Positions 34,928-45,222 of a DNA stretch of 64,000 bases are shown here, one piece after another. Where the stretch lies: positions 1 to 64,000 of the forward strand of contig CANRBJ010000004.1 in NCBI GenBank assembly GCA_947628815.1, in the 5' to 3' direction. Each line of letters opens with the position of its first letter. The first letter of the stretch is position 1. This stretch comes from an uncultured Clostridia bacterium. Its GTDB lineage: Bacteria; Bacillota; Clostridia; TANB77; CAG-508. The translations under genes and the position numbers were made by a program. A model generated the notes under the pieces. That model had not been told where the DNA came from. It saw only the letters and a list, made by a program, of their open reading frames with translations, and ran no database searches.

Positions 34928-36244
34928 CTATTTTATAATGTCTAAAATTACATTTGGTTTTTGTACTTTTTCTTTACCTATTTTATAAATTTTATTTAAT
35001 TCATCTCTTGCATCATTACCTAATTTTTCATCGTTTGCATGAATATATGCAAGTATTTCTCCTTCATTTACTTCATCTGATACTTTTTTTAATATAGTTA
35101 TACCTACTGTTTCATCTATATTGTCTTCTTTACGCATTCTACCTGCTCCTAGTTTTGCAGATATTTCTCCTACTTTTCTTGCAGGAATTTCTTCTATGTA
35201 TCCGTCTTTTTCGCATATTACAGGTATTTTAAATTTAGCTTTTTTGAATTTTTCTATATTTTCTATATATGAAATATCTCCTCCCTGATTTTCTACTAAT
35301 TGTACTAATTTTTTATATGCTTTTCCATTTTTTATATTTTCTTGTATTTTCTTTTTATTTTCTTCTATATCTTCTCCCATTCCTGCTATTTTTATCATAT
35401 ATGCTCCAAGTTCTAGCACTACTTTTTCTACATCTTCTTGCATTTGGCCTTTTAATGCTTTAATTGCTTCTATTACTTCTAAATTGTTTCCTACTGCACT
35501 TCCTAGCGGTTCATTCATATTTGTAATAATGCACACTGTTTCTTTTCCTGCAAGTTTTCCAATATCATTCATCACTTTAGCTAGTTCTCTTGCTTCTTCT
35601 TTAGTTTGCATAAAGGCACCATTTCCACAAGTTACATCTAATACAATTTTATTTGCTCCTGCTGCAATTTTTTTGCTCATAATGCTAGATGCTATAAGTG
35701 GAATGCTGTCTGTACAACTAATGGTATCTCGTAATGCATAAATTTTTTTATCTGCTGGTGCTAAGTTTAGAGTTTGTCCGATTAAACTAATTCCAACTTG
35801 TTGTACATTTTTTATAAAATCTTCAATTGCTACATTTGTATGATACCCTGGTATTGACTCTAGTTTGTCAATAGTTCCACCTGTGAAACCTAGGCCTCTT
35901 CCAGACATTTTTGCAACTGGTATACCTAATGATGCAATGATTGGCATAAGTATTAATGTTATTTTATCTCCAACCCCTCCTGTACTATGTTTATCTACAA
36001 CGTTTTTTCCAAATACAGATAAATCTAACATTTCGCCTGAATGTGCCATTGCAAGTGTTAAATTTGTTATTTCTTCTTTATTCATTCCTTGAATATAAAT
36101 AGCCATAATAAGCGCTGAAGCTTGATAATCTGTTATATTTCCATTTGTATATTCTTTTATAAAGTATTCAATTTCGTCCTTTGATAGTTCTTTATTATCT
36201 CTCTTTTTTGCTATAATTTCTAAAATGTTCATTTTACCTCCCAA
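34928..36244 (-). CDS. Pyrimidine-nucleoside/thymidine phosphorylase
   Basis: VDKHSTGGVGDKITLILMPIIASLGIPVAKMSGRGLGFTGGTIDKLESIPGY. Confidence 0.95.
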   Translation of the reverse strand: MGGKMNILEIIAKKRDNKELSKDEIEYFIKEYTNGNITDYQASALIMAIYIQGMNKEEITNLTLAMAHSGEMLDLSVFGKNVVDKHSTGGVGDKITLILMPIIASLGIPVAKMSGRGLGFTGGTIDKLESIPGYHTNVAIEDFIKNVQQVGISLIGQTLNLAPADKKIYALRDTISCTDSIPLIASSIMSKKIAAGANKIVLDVTCGNGAFMQTKEEARELAKVMNDIGKLAGKETVCIITNMNEPLGSAVGNNLEVIEAIKALKGQMQEDVEKVVLELGAYMIKIAGMGEDIEENKKKIQENIKNGKAYKKLVQLVENQGGDISYIENIEKFKKAKFKIPVICEKDGYIEEIPARKVGEISAKLGAGRMRKEDNIDETVGITILKKVSDEVNEGEILAYIHANDEKLGNDARDELNKIYKIGKEKVQKPNVILDIIK

Positions 36245-36270
36245 ATTTGTATTTTAAATTTTTCATCTTG

Positions 36271-36906
36271 TTATACAAAATTCTTCGTGAAACTTCTTCT
36301 GTGTATTGGGCATAACCCATATTGCTTTATAGCTTCTATATGTGCTGCTGTTCCATACCCTTTATGTTTACAAAAACCATACATAGGATAAATTTCTTCC
36401 CACTCTCTCATAATTCTATCCCTTGTTACTTTTGCTATAATTGATGCTGCTGCAATTGAATATGCCTTTGCATCTCCTTTTACAATAGAATTATATGGTA
36501 TACCTAAAGTATCTATTTTATTTAAAGCATCTACTAAAATTAAATCTGGCTTTACCGAAAGTTCTTGTAAAGATACGGTTAATCCTTTTTTAGTTGCATT
36601 TAATATATTAATTTCATCAATTTCTTTTTCATCGATAATTCCTATACCATAACTTATCGCTTCTTCAGTTATTTTCTCATATAATTCTTCCCTTTTCTTT
36701 TCAGATACTTTTTTGGAATCATTTACTCCTTCTATCATAGAGTCTCTTGACATAATAACACTTGCTACTACAACTGGCCCTGCAAGTGGCCCACGTCCTG
36801 CTTCATCTATTCCACATATGTAATTATAGTTCGAATTTTTATAGATTTCTTCTTCTATTTTTTTTAAATCTTGTAATCTTATCAGTTCTTTTTCTTTCAT
36901 TTTCAA
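36271..36906 (-). CDS. rnhB: Ribonuclease HII
   Basis: YICGIDEAGRGPLAGPVVVASVI; RSFTKNFV. Confidence 0.95.
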   Translation of the reverse strand: MKMKEKELIRLQDLKKIEEEIYKNSNYNYICGIDEAGRGPLAGPVVVASVIMSRDSMIEGVNDSKKVSEKKREELYEKITEEAISYGIGIIDEKEIDEINILNATKKGLTVSLQELSVKPDLILVDALNKIDTLGIPYNSIVKGDAKAYSIAAASIIAKVTRDRIMREWEEIYPMYGFCKHKGYGTAAHIEAIKQYGLCPIHRRSFTKNFV

Positions 36907-36910
36907 CCTC

Positions 36911-37393
36911 TTAATTTATAGTTAATTGTTTCATATCTGATAATTTATAATATGTTTTTCCATCATTTGAAAATCCTTTTACATATATTACTTCTGCTGT
37001 TTCGTAGTTAACAAGATATCCATTTTCTATATTAATTTTTTCTAGTCCCATTTCATTTAAATCTGATTTTGAAAGGAGATAAAACTTTTCAGCATCCTCA
37101 CTCTTAATCGCTCCTGAATCTATTATTTTTTGCATGCTAGATGCATTCATCTTTGTTCCTTTATAACCAGAAGTATCACTTGCATCTTTATTAAAGTTCG
37201 CTTGCTCAGCAATTGTCTTTACTTTTACTTGTATTAACATCATATTTGTATTAATTGTTTGTAATTGTGCTTGTCTTATAACATTATCTCCTACATAAAC
37301 TGTTACTGAAGCTATAATTAACAACACAATTATTGTAATAGTTAAAGCTACAATCGTAATTCCTTTAGAATTTAATTTACCCATTTTCTTCAC
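36911..37393 (-). CDS. Type IV pilin-like/pseudopilin protein
   Basis: KGITIVALTITIIVLLIIASVTVYVGDN class III-like leader. Confidence 0.6.
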   Translation of the reverse strand: MKKMGKLNSKGITIVALTITIIVLLIIASVTVYVGDNVIRQAQLQTINTNMMLIQVKVKTIAEQANFNKDASDTSGYKGTKMNASSMQKIIDSGAIKSEDAEKFYLLSKSDLNEMGLEKINIENGYLVNYETAEVIYVKGFSNDGKTYYKLSDMKQLTIN

Positions 37394-37568
37394 TCCTAGT
37401 TATATATTAAAATTTTTTAATTATTCTTCTTTTATTATATATATTAATAGAATTATTTTCAACAAATTTTATTATAAATTTTAATTTCCATATTTTTTTC
37501 ACAAATAATTCACATAACTATTGTATTATAATATAGATTTATTTATTATTAATATGGAGGTTTTAAAA

Positions 37569-38801
37569 ATGGAAGATAATAATTCTAATCAAAAAACAAC
37601 TACTTATACAGTAGTAGGTAATACTTCTAAAAAAGAAAAAAATCAAAATTATGGATTTGGAAGAAGTGTTTTATTACCATTTTGTTCTGGTGTACTAGGA
37701 GCAACATTAATTATTGGTACATGTTTTGGTGTTCCAGAAATAAAGGAGAAAATTATAGGAGCAACTATTAGTTCTTCTGGAAGCACTCTTTCACAAAATA
37801 ATACAAATACTTATTCTGGTACATTAAGAGAAGTTTCTTTATCAAATTATTCTGATACTGGAATTCAAGTTGCCGAAAAAGTTCGTCCATCTATTGTTGG
37901 AATTAAAGTTGAATATACTGTAAATTCGATTTTTTCGAATAATGGAACCGCTGAAGCAGAAGGTTCTGGCATTATTATGAGTGAAGATGGTTATATTTTA
38001 ACTAATAATCATATTGTAAATTCTTCTTCAAATAATTCTTATTATGAAGTATCAAAAGCAAGTAAGGTAACTGTTCATTTGTATAATGATGAAACAGAAT
38101 ATGAAGCAAAAATTATTGGTACAGATGAACAAACAGATTTAGCCGTTATAAAAATAGAAAAAACTGGTTTAACTGCTGCTGAAATTGGTAACTCTGATGA
38201 TGTAAAAGTAGGCGAATTTTCAATGGCTATTGGAAATCCTTTGGGTATGCAAAGCAGTGTAACAGGTGGTATGATTAGTGCTGTTAATAGAGATGTTACC
38301 GATTCTGACGGAAAAACTTTTACTTTAATTCAAACAGATGCTGCTATTAATGCTGGAAATAGTGGTGGTGCTTTAGTAAACGCTGAAGGTAAAGTTATTG
38401 GTATTAATACTTTAAAACTTTCTGGAACTGGTATAGAAGGTATGGGATTTGCTATTCCAATTAATTCTACACTTGATATTTATGATCAATTAATTCAATA
38501 TAACAAAGTAAAAAGACCTTATATTGGAATTACAGGAATTGATTTAGATGAAAAAACAGCTGAATTTAATCATCTTGTTGTAGGTGTATATGTAAAAGCT
38601 ATTGAAGATTTCTCTAGTGCTGAAAAAGCAGAATTAAAAGTTGGTGATGTTATTATTGAAGCTGATGGTAAAAAAATTACTACAATGGATGAATTAAATG
38701 AAATAAAAAATACTCATAAAATTGGTGATGAAATGACTTTAAAAGTAAATCGTAATGGAAATGAAGTTTCTATTACATTAACCCTTTCTGAACAACCATA
38801 A
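37569..38801 (+). CDS. HtrA/DegP-like trypsin-family protease with PDZ
   Basis: GSGIIMSEDGYILTNNHIV, TDLAVIKI, INAGNSGGALVN. Confidence 0.94.
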   Translation: MEDNNSNQKTTTYTVVGNTSKKEKNQNYGFGRSVLLPFCSGVLGATLIIGTCFGVPEIKEKIIGATISSSGSTLSQNNTNTYSGTLREVSLSNYSDTGIQVAEKVRPSIVGIKVEYTVNSIFSNNGTAEAEGSGIIMSEDGYILTNNHIVNSSSNNSYYEVSKASKVTVHLYNDETEYEAKIIGTDEQTDLAVIKIEKTGLTAAEIGNSDDVKVGEFSMAIGNPLGMQSSVTGGMISAVNRDVTDSDGKTFTLIQTDAAINAGNSGGALVNAEGKVIGINTLKLSGTGIEGMGFAIPINSTLDIYDQLIQYNKVKRPYIGITGIDLDEKTAEFNHLVVGVYVKAIEDFSSAEKAELKVGDVIIEADGKKITTMDELNEIKNTHKIGDEMTLKVNRNGNEVSITLTLSEQP

Positions 38802-39010
38802 CATATTCACTTTTTATTCACACAATAGACAAAATTGTTTTGTATTATATGTGTATACAAAGAAAGTATATGATACTTATACTTTCTTCTAAATATAAGA
38901 TAATATCATATGAGAATTTTCTTATATTTATACATCCCCTTTTATTTTCAAAAAACGGCTATATATAAATAGCCGTTTTTTAATATTTTATTTAATTTCT
39001 AAGTTTATTT

Positions 39011-39835
39011 TTAGAATACAATAACATCCATTTCATCTGTAAAATTAGCATTACCGTATGGATAAATAAGATATAAATAATTATTAGCACCTAATATATA
39101 ATTTGTTGTGTTCTGTATTTCATAAATATCGCTAGTTAAATCTCTTTTGTATAAATTATATCCTAGTTTTCTTAAATTTTCTGATTGTGTATCTGCTTCT
39201 TGTACTTTAGTTAATACCATATTTTTTACAACATCTTCTCGTAATCCTTTAATTTCTAATATCTGATTTAATGAAATTTCTTCATTAGTACTCAAATTAT
39301 AGTTATATGTTTGTATAATAACTCGTTGTGGATTGTTACCTTCTTTTAATGTAGATTTAATAACCAGTGATAGTATATTTGTATTAATATATCCCATATA
39401 TTCTACTGTATAGATTGTATTATTATTTGCATTACGAATAATGTTATTTGCTTTATCTACATATGTTTCTTTTATTTTTTGGTTAAACTTTTCTACTGAT
39501 GTATTTGATATATTAACTTTTGGTATATTCAAATTTAAATCATAACGATTTTCTACAGTGCTTTGTCTTGAAGCCCATGTATAGATTAAATCCTTCGAAG
39601 AATCAATTTTCGTTACTCCTGTTGTATTTACATTATACCCTTGATAATCTAGCATATTATTAAATATATTTTTAAAATCTTTGCTTAAAGCCATTAACTC
39701 TTCACTATTTTGTGTTGGATTTTCAATTTTTTCTTCCGTATTCCTAAAGAATTGCCAATAAACTCCAAAATTTATTGCAAATATACAAATGATAATAATA
39801 ATTGCAAATATAATAGTTCTTGCGTTTATTTTCAT
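39011..39835 (-). CDS. Hypothetical secreted/membrane-anchored protein (possibly DUF3298/RsiV-like C-terminus)
   Basis: N-terminal TM; LSTNEEISLNQIL ... LYLIYPYG. Confidence 0.55.
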   Translation of the reverse strand: MKINARTIIFAIIIIICIFAINFGVYWQFFRNTEEKIENPTQNSEELMALSKDFKNIFNNMLDYQGYNVNTTGVTKIDSSKDLIYTWASRQSTVENRYDLNLNIPKVNISNTSVEKFNQKIKETYVDKANNIIRNANNNTIYTVEYMGYINTNILSLVIKSTLKEGNNPQRVIIQTYNYNLSTNEEISLNQILEIKGLREDVVKNMVLTKVQEADTQSENLRKLGYNLYKRDLTSDIYEIQNTTNYILGANNYLYLIYPYGNANFTDEMDVIVF

Positions 39836-40058
39836 TTTTACATCAATCCTTCCATTATCAAATTCATTATAACATTAATTTAGCATAAATGTAAATAAAT
39901 TCTTCGATAAATATTGACTTTTTATGAATTTTGTATTAGAATAATTAAGCATTATTATATAGAATACATAATAAACTTCTCCCCGGTAGTTTATTTTATG
40001 TTTAATTTATATAATATATACAAAAAGAGAAAAAAATGAATGGAGGGTATTTATTACC

Positions 40059-40493
40059 ATGAATAATACAACATACAGTATAAAGAAAAATGATATCGAA
40101 AGAAAATGGTATATAATTGATGCAGAAGGTAAGCCTTTAGGTAGAGTTGCAACAGAAGCTGCAAAATTATTAAGAGGAAAACATAAACCAACTTTTACAC
40201 CTAATATTGATGTAGGTGATCATGTAATTATAATTAACTGTGCAAAAGTAGTTTTAACAGGTCACAAATTAGATCAAAAAGTTTATAGACATCATTCTGG
40301 ATACATAGGTGGCATGAAAGAAACTGTAGCAAGAGATATGATGAACAAAAATCCTGAAAAAGCTTTAATGCTTGCTATTAAAGGAATGCTTCCACACAAT
40401 AGTTTAGGAAGACAATCTATTACAAAATTAAGATTATACGCTGGAGATGTTCATGAAAACCAAGCTCAAAAACCAGAAAAATGGGAATTCTAA
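40059..40493 (+). CDS. rplM: 50S ribosomal protein L13
   Basis: [43 protein letters not shown]. Confidence 0.97.
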   Translation: MNNTTYSIKKNDIERKWYIIDAEGKPLGRVATEAAKLLRGKHKPTFTPNIDVGDHVIIINCAKVVLTGHKLDQKVYRHHSGYIGGMKETVARDMMNKNPEKALMLAIKGMLPHNSLGRQSITKLRLYAGDVHENQAQKPEKWEF

Positions 40494-40514
40494 AAAATTA
40501 AGGAGGAAATATAA

Positions 40515-40922
40515 ATGCCTAAAGCAAGTAAAGAAAAAATAATGTTCTATGGTACAGGTAGAAGAAAAAGTTCAATTGCAAGAGTTCGTTTAGTAGAAGG
40601 AACTGGAGTTATAACAATTAACGGAAAAAGTATTGATGAATACTTTGGACTTGAAACATTAAAAGTTATCGTAAAACAACCATTAACAGTTACAAATACA
40701 CTTTCTAAATATGATGTTATTTGTAAAGTTATTGGTGGTGGATATACCGGTCAAGCTGGAGCAATCCGTCACGGAATTGCACGTGCTTTAACAGAAGCAA
40801 ATGCTGAATACAGACCAGAATTAAAAGCAAATGGTTTCTTAACAAGAGATCCTCGTATGAAAGAAAGAAAAAAATACGGTCTTAAAAAAGCAAGAAAAGC
40901 ACCACAATTCTCTAAGAGATAA
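40515..40922 (+). CDS. rpsI: 30S ribosomal protein S9
   Basis: [15 protein letters not shown]; ending [25 protein letters not shown]. Confidence 0.97.
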   Translation: MPKASKEKIMFYGTGRRKSSIARVRLVEGTGVITINGKSIDEYFGLETLKVIVKQPLTVTNTLSKYDVICKVIGGGYTGQAGAIRHGIARALTEANAEYRPELKANGFLTRDPRMKERKKYGLKKARKAPQFSKR

Positions 40923-41000
40923 AAAAAGGAAAACTTGGAAATACGTTTGTTTCCAAGTTTTTTGTAAAGTATAAAATATTAAATTTATTAGGAGGTATAT

Positions 41001-41990
41001 ATGATACGAATTGCTTTTTTTGATACAAAGGAATATGATAGAAAATTATTTGATAAATATAATAAAGATTATGGATATGATATAACTTATTTTGAAACTA
41101 CTCTAAATACTGAAACTGCTCCACTTACACAAGGCTTTGATGCAGTATGCATTTTTGTACATGATAAGATTAATAAACGTACTTTTGAAATATTAGAAAA
41201 AAATGGAGTAAAATTAGTTGCACTTCGTTGTGCTGGTTTTAACAATGTTGATTTAAAGAACAAAGGAAATGTGCGTGTTGTATATGTTCCAGAATATTCT
41301 CCATATGCAGTTGCAGAACATGCCTGTGCTTTGCTTTTGAATGTTACAAGAAAGCTATATAAATCTTATCAACGTACAAGAAAATATAACTTTACTTTAG
41401 ATGGATTATTGGGTTTTGATATTCATGGAAAAACAGTTGGAGTAATTGGTACTGGCAAAATTGGAAAAGTTTTTATACAAATTATGAAGGGATTTGGTAC
41501 CAATGTTATAGCATATGATGTATATCCAAATGAACAAGCAAGTCGTGAATTGGGCTTTGAATATGTTTCATTAGATGAGTTATATAAAAGATCTGACATT
41601 ATTTCTTTACACTGCCCTCTAACTCCTGAAACAGAAAATATTATTAACTCAAGTAGTATTAGTAAAATGAAAGATGGCGTTGTTTTAATTAATTGTAGTA
41701 GAGGAAAACTAATTGATACAACAAGTCTTATTAAAGAAATGGAAACCGGAAAAATTGGTGGTGTTGGACTAGATGTATACGAAGATGAAGATGAGTTCTT
41801 TTTACGTGATATGACTAATTCTTATAAAAGAGACACAAATTTATCTATATTGCTATCTATGCCAAACTTGATTATTACTTCTCACCAAGCATTTTTTACA
41901 AGCGAAGCTTTGAATAAAATTGCAAGCGATACTTGTGAAAATATTAAGCAAGTTTTTGATGGAGCCCAGTGTAAGAATGAATTGAAATAG
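41001..41990 (+). CDS. D-isomer-specific 2-hydroxyacid dehydrogenase (D-lactate dehydrogenase-like)
   Basis: YSPYAVAEHACALLL, GKTVGVIGTGKIGKV, LHCPLTPETENII. Confidence 0.9.
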   Translation: MIRIAFFDTKEYDRKLFDKYNKDYGYDITYFETTLNTETAPLTQGFDAVCIFVHDKINKRTFEILEKNGVKLVALRCAGFNNVDLKNKGNVRVVYVPEYSPYAVAEHACALLLNVTRKLYKSYQRTRKYNFTLDGLLGFDIHGKTVGVIGTGKIGKVFIQIMKGFGTNVIAYDVYPNEQASRELGFEYVSLDELYKRSDIISLHCPLTPETENIINSSSISKMKDGVVLINCSRGKLIDTTSLIKEMETGKIGGVGLDVYEDEDEFFLRDMTNSYKRDTNLSILLSMPNLIITSHQAFFTSEALNKIASDTCENIKQVFDGAQCKNELK

Positions 41991-42093
41991 ATTGTAGCCC
42001 CCTACCAATACATTTAATGGTAGGGGAATATTTACATATAATACTTTTGATATTAATGAATTAATCATTTTAATGTTTACATTCGATTCAAAA

Positions 42094-45000
42094 TTAAATT
42101 GCTATTCTAAAATATTTTTTTATTATGTTTTTATCATTATCATTCAATCCATATATTTCAAATATTTTTTCATCTAATTCTTTAATATAAACTTCTTTAT
42201 TATTATAATCACTAATTATTTTATCAACCAAATTAACTATATCATCAACATAATCTGCTTTATATTTTATTGGTAATGCTTCTAGTGTCTCTATATCTGT
42301 TTGTGGCATAGGTCTACCTTTTTCATTCGCTAATATTTCATAATACCATCTAATAACTTTAGAATTGAGAATTGCTAATATATATTTTATATTCCATTCA
42401 TCATTATTTGGCGCAAATGAATGAACATTATTTAAATGATATAATCCATCTTCATCATATGAAGCAATAATTGTATCTGCTGTTTGTCTAACAAATAATT
42501 TAGGATTTTCTATAATATCTTTATCCCATCCACCTGCATTTAATAATGGTGGATCAATATTTATCCAATCACCTTCATATATAACTTTATACTCAATAAC
42601 TTGTGAGCCAGATGTAATACCTTTTTTGTATGTTGGTTTTTCCTGTGATAATGCTAAAATATTTTTTTGACCTATTTTAGATCTTACACCTGTACGACCA
42701 GTATAATTTTTTCCAAGTTTGCATGAATTATTTTCTATTTTATCAATTAAATCTTTAGTAGTTTTATCAAAGAATATTCTAAATCTACTTCTGTCTAATT
42801 TTTTTGCATAGCTTTGTGGATAAGCAAACGAATGTGAATCATCAACAAATCCATTCTTTTGTACAACATCAATAAATTTCATTAAATCATCATCATCATG
42901 TTTTTGTTTTTGGAATAAATAAATTACCGAATAACCAACACATGCATTAAAAACATCTGAACCTAAAATAGCTATATGCTTTACTTTACATGTTTTTAAA
43001 ATATATGCACGTATTTTAGAGAAATACATTCCTAATAGGAAACTATCTGGAACTATAAAACTTGATACTCCGCCATCTTTGCATGAATTAATTGCTAATT
43101 CCATAAATAAAGCATACATATTGATTTTATATTCTGCTGAATTTGGATAATTATTTCTATAATATTCTTTTTCTTCTTGAGTCATTCTCCTTGAAGTATC
43201 TCTACTTCCTGTACCAATATATGGTGGGTTTCCAATAACAATATCAAATCCATCAGTAACTCCAAACATCCAATCCTTATCAAACCAATCTGTTGGTTCA
43301 TTAGCAAATGGCTTCCATGCAGAAAGTTGATAATATTTTTTGGAAGGCTTTTTTCCAAATAATTGGATACTTTCAAGTAACATATTTTGTTGAATATTCG
43401 CAAATTCTAGTTTTAATTCATTTCTTCGAGAACTATCTGCAATAAAATATTCTTCTCTAACATTTTTTAAAGCCCTAATGTTCTCTATATTTTCAAATAA
43501 AGTCATTTGTGAAGAATCATCTAATTTTACCAATGAATTAGCTATAATAAATTTAAAGTCAAGATTTGGTAATGGATTTATTCCTCTATTTTCTTCATCA
43601 TCTTTTACTTTTTCTTCTATTATTAATGATAAGAAACATCTTAATCTTGATATTTCCACTGCTATTGGTTGAATATCAGAACCAAATATTGAATTTTGAA
43701 TTACACTTATTTTGCGAATATAATTTAGAGAACCAACACTGAATTTATTCTCTATTTCTTTTTTTAATATTGGATCAATATTGTCTGTACTTTTATTAAG
43801 CCACATTTTAGCTGTAGGATCTAATTCTTGTAAAATATATACTATTTTTTGTAACATTCCTATTGGGAATGCCCCAGAACCACAAGCTGGATCATATACG
43901 GTTACTTTATATAGAGCATCAATTATTAGTTTTTTTTCTGTATCATTAAATGTATATAAATCATCTTCCTTTGAATAACTTATTAGTCCTTTTAATGCTG
44001 TTTCGTTAATGTTCGTTTCTTTTTGTAAATATTGAAATAATGATGTATCAACCATATAATCAACTACATCTCTTGGAGTATAAAAGCTACCTGTATTTTT
44101 TTTTGCATTTTCACCTGTTTCTGGATTAATTTCTGCAAGTAAATTTTCAAATATACGACCTAGCATCTCTGGATCGATTGACAATTCAATATCATAAGCT
44201 GTATTCTCATCAACTGTAAAATTGTATTCTGATAATGTTTGATATAAGTCTAAAAACCATTCATTTGGAATATTAACTCTTTCAGCACATATCTTTTTAT
44301 CAATATTATAAAGATAATTGTCATCTGTATGTGGACTAAATAAACCACCATTTAAATATGGTATTAATTTAAACTCTCCATCTGAAAATTCGCTTTTTCT
44401 TATATCAGTTTTAATATTTAATAATTCAAAGAATAATGGTTCAAGTATTTCATTATAATAATATTCACAATTTAAAATTGTATCTTTATCGAAAAAGTTA
44501 TTTGGAATTAATGCAATACCATTATCGCTTTTCTTTTCTCTAAGAAACCAACAAAATAAAATACGACCAATTAACCTTACACCAAATTCTGAATATTTTT
44601 TTTCATTAATTTCTTTATTAAAAAGTAAAATTCTTTCATATTTTTTACTTCCAAACTTTCCACCAATTAATTTTGTAAATGCTTCTGCAATTTCAGAATA
44701 AAATTGTTTATTAACAACTTCAACTGAAAATCTAGAAATTAATTCTGTTAAATCTTTAACCTTACCCTTTGAAATTAAATTTTTATATGCTGTTTTTGTT
44801 TTTGTACCATATCCTAATGAATATGAAAAACGTTTTGGATTTGAGATTACCTTTATTATCTTTTCTCCATCATATTCATATTTACTTGTTAAAAGAGAAA
44901 TTCTGTAATTCTCCATATCGTTGCTAACAAATGAAACTATTGCATTATCAATTCTTAATCCTCTTAATATTTTAAACATTTCTTGAGTTATCATAACTCT

Positions 45001-45222
45001 TCTGTTTTGACATCCTTCATTTAGAAAAACCTCAAAGACTGTTAATTCGCATGAATTAGAATATCCTAATTGTTTTACGCTTTTAAACAATTGATTATCA
45101 AAAATCACATTATGTTCATCTTTAGTAAAATCATTTAATAAAATATCTCCCATTAAATAACTATAATTGTCTTGATGATACTCTTTTTTTAGTATTTCCT
45201 CCGCTTCTTTAATCGTTATCAT
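42094..45222 (-). CDS. Eco57I/TaqI-like DNA N6-adenine methyltransferase, probable restriction/defence component
   Basis: TVYDPACGSGAFPIGML (motif I), DIVIGNPPYIGTG (motif IV), C-terminal target-recognition-like region. Confidence 0.88.
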   Translation of the reverse strand: MITIKEAEEILKKEYHQDNYSYLMGDILLNDFTKDEHNVIFDNQLFKSVKQLGYSNSCELTVFEVFLNEGCQNRRVMITQEMFKILRGLRIDNAIVSFVSNDMENYRISLLTSKYEYDGEKIIKVISNPKRFSYSLGYGTKTKTAYKNLISKGKVKDLTELISRFSVEVVNKQFYSEIAEAFTKLIGGKFGSKKYERILLFNKEINEKKYSEFGVRLIGRILFCWFLREKKSDNGIALIPNNFFDKDTILNCEYYYNEILEPLFFELLNIKTDIRKSEFSDGEFKLIPYLNGGLFSPHTDDNYLYNIDKKICAERVNIPNEWFLDLYQTLSEYNFTVDENTAYDIELSIDPEMLGRIFENLLAEINPETGENAKKNTGSFYTPRDVVDYMVDTSLFQYLQKETNINETALKGLISYSKEDDLYTFNDTEKKLIIDALYKVTVYDPACGSGAFPIGMLQKIVYILQELDPTAKMWLNKSTDNIDPILKKEIENKFSVGSLNYIRKISVIQNSIFGSDIQPIAVEISRLRCFLSLIIEEKVKDDEENRGINPLPNLDFKFIIANSLVKLDDSSQMTLFENIENIRALKNVREEYFIADSSRRNELKLEFANIQQNMLLESIQLFGKKPSKKYYQLSAWKPFANEPTDWFDKDWMFGVTDGFDIVIGNPPYIGTGSRDTSRRMTQEEKEYYRNNYPNSAEYKINMYALFMELAINSCKDGGVSSFIVPDSFLLGMYFSKIRAYILKTCKVKHIAILGSDVFNACVGYSVIYLFQKQKHDDDDLMKFIDVVQKNGFVDDSHSFAYPQSYAKKLDRSRFRIFFDKTTKDLIDKIENNSCKLGKNYTGRTGVRSKIGQKNILALSQEKPTYKKGITSGSQVIEYKVIYEGDWINIDPPLLNAGGWDKDIIENPKLFVRQTADTIIASYDEDGLYHLNNVHSFAPNNDEWNIKYILAILNSKVIRWYYEILANEKGRPMPQTDIETLEALPIKYKADYVDDIVNLVDKIISDYNNKEVYIKELDEKIFEIYGLNDNDKNIIKKYFRIAI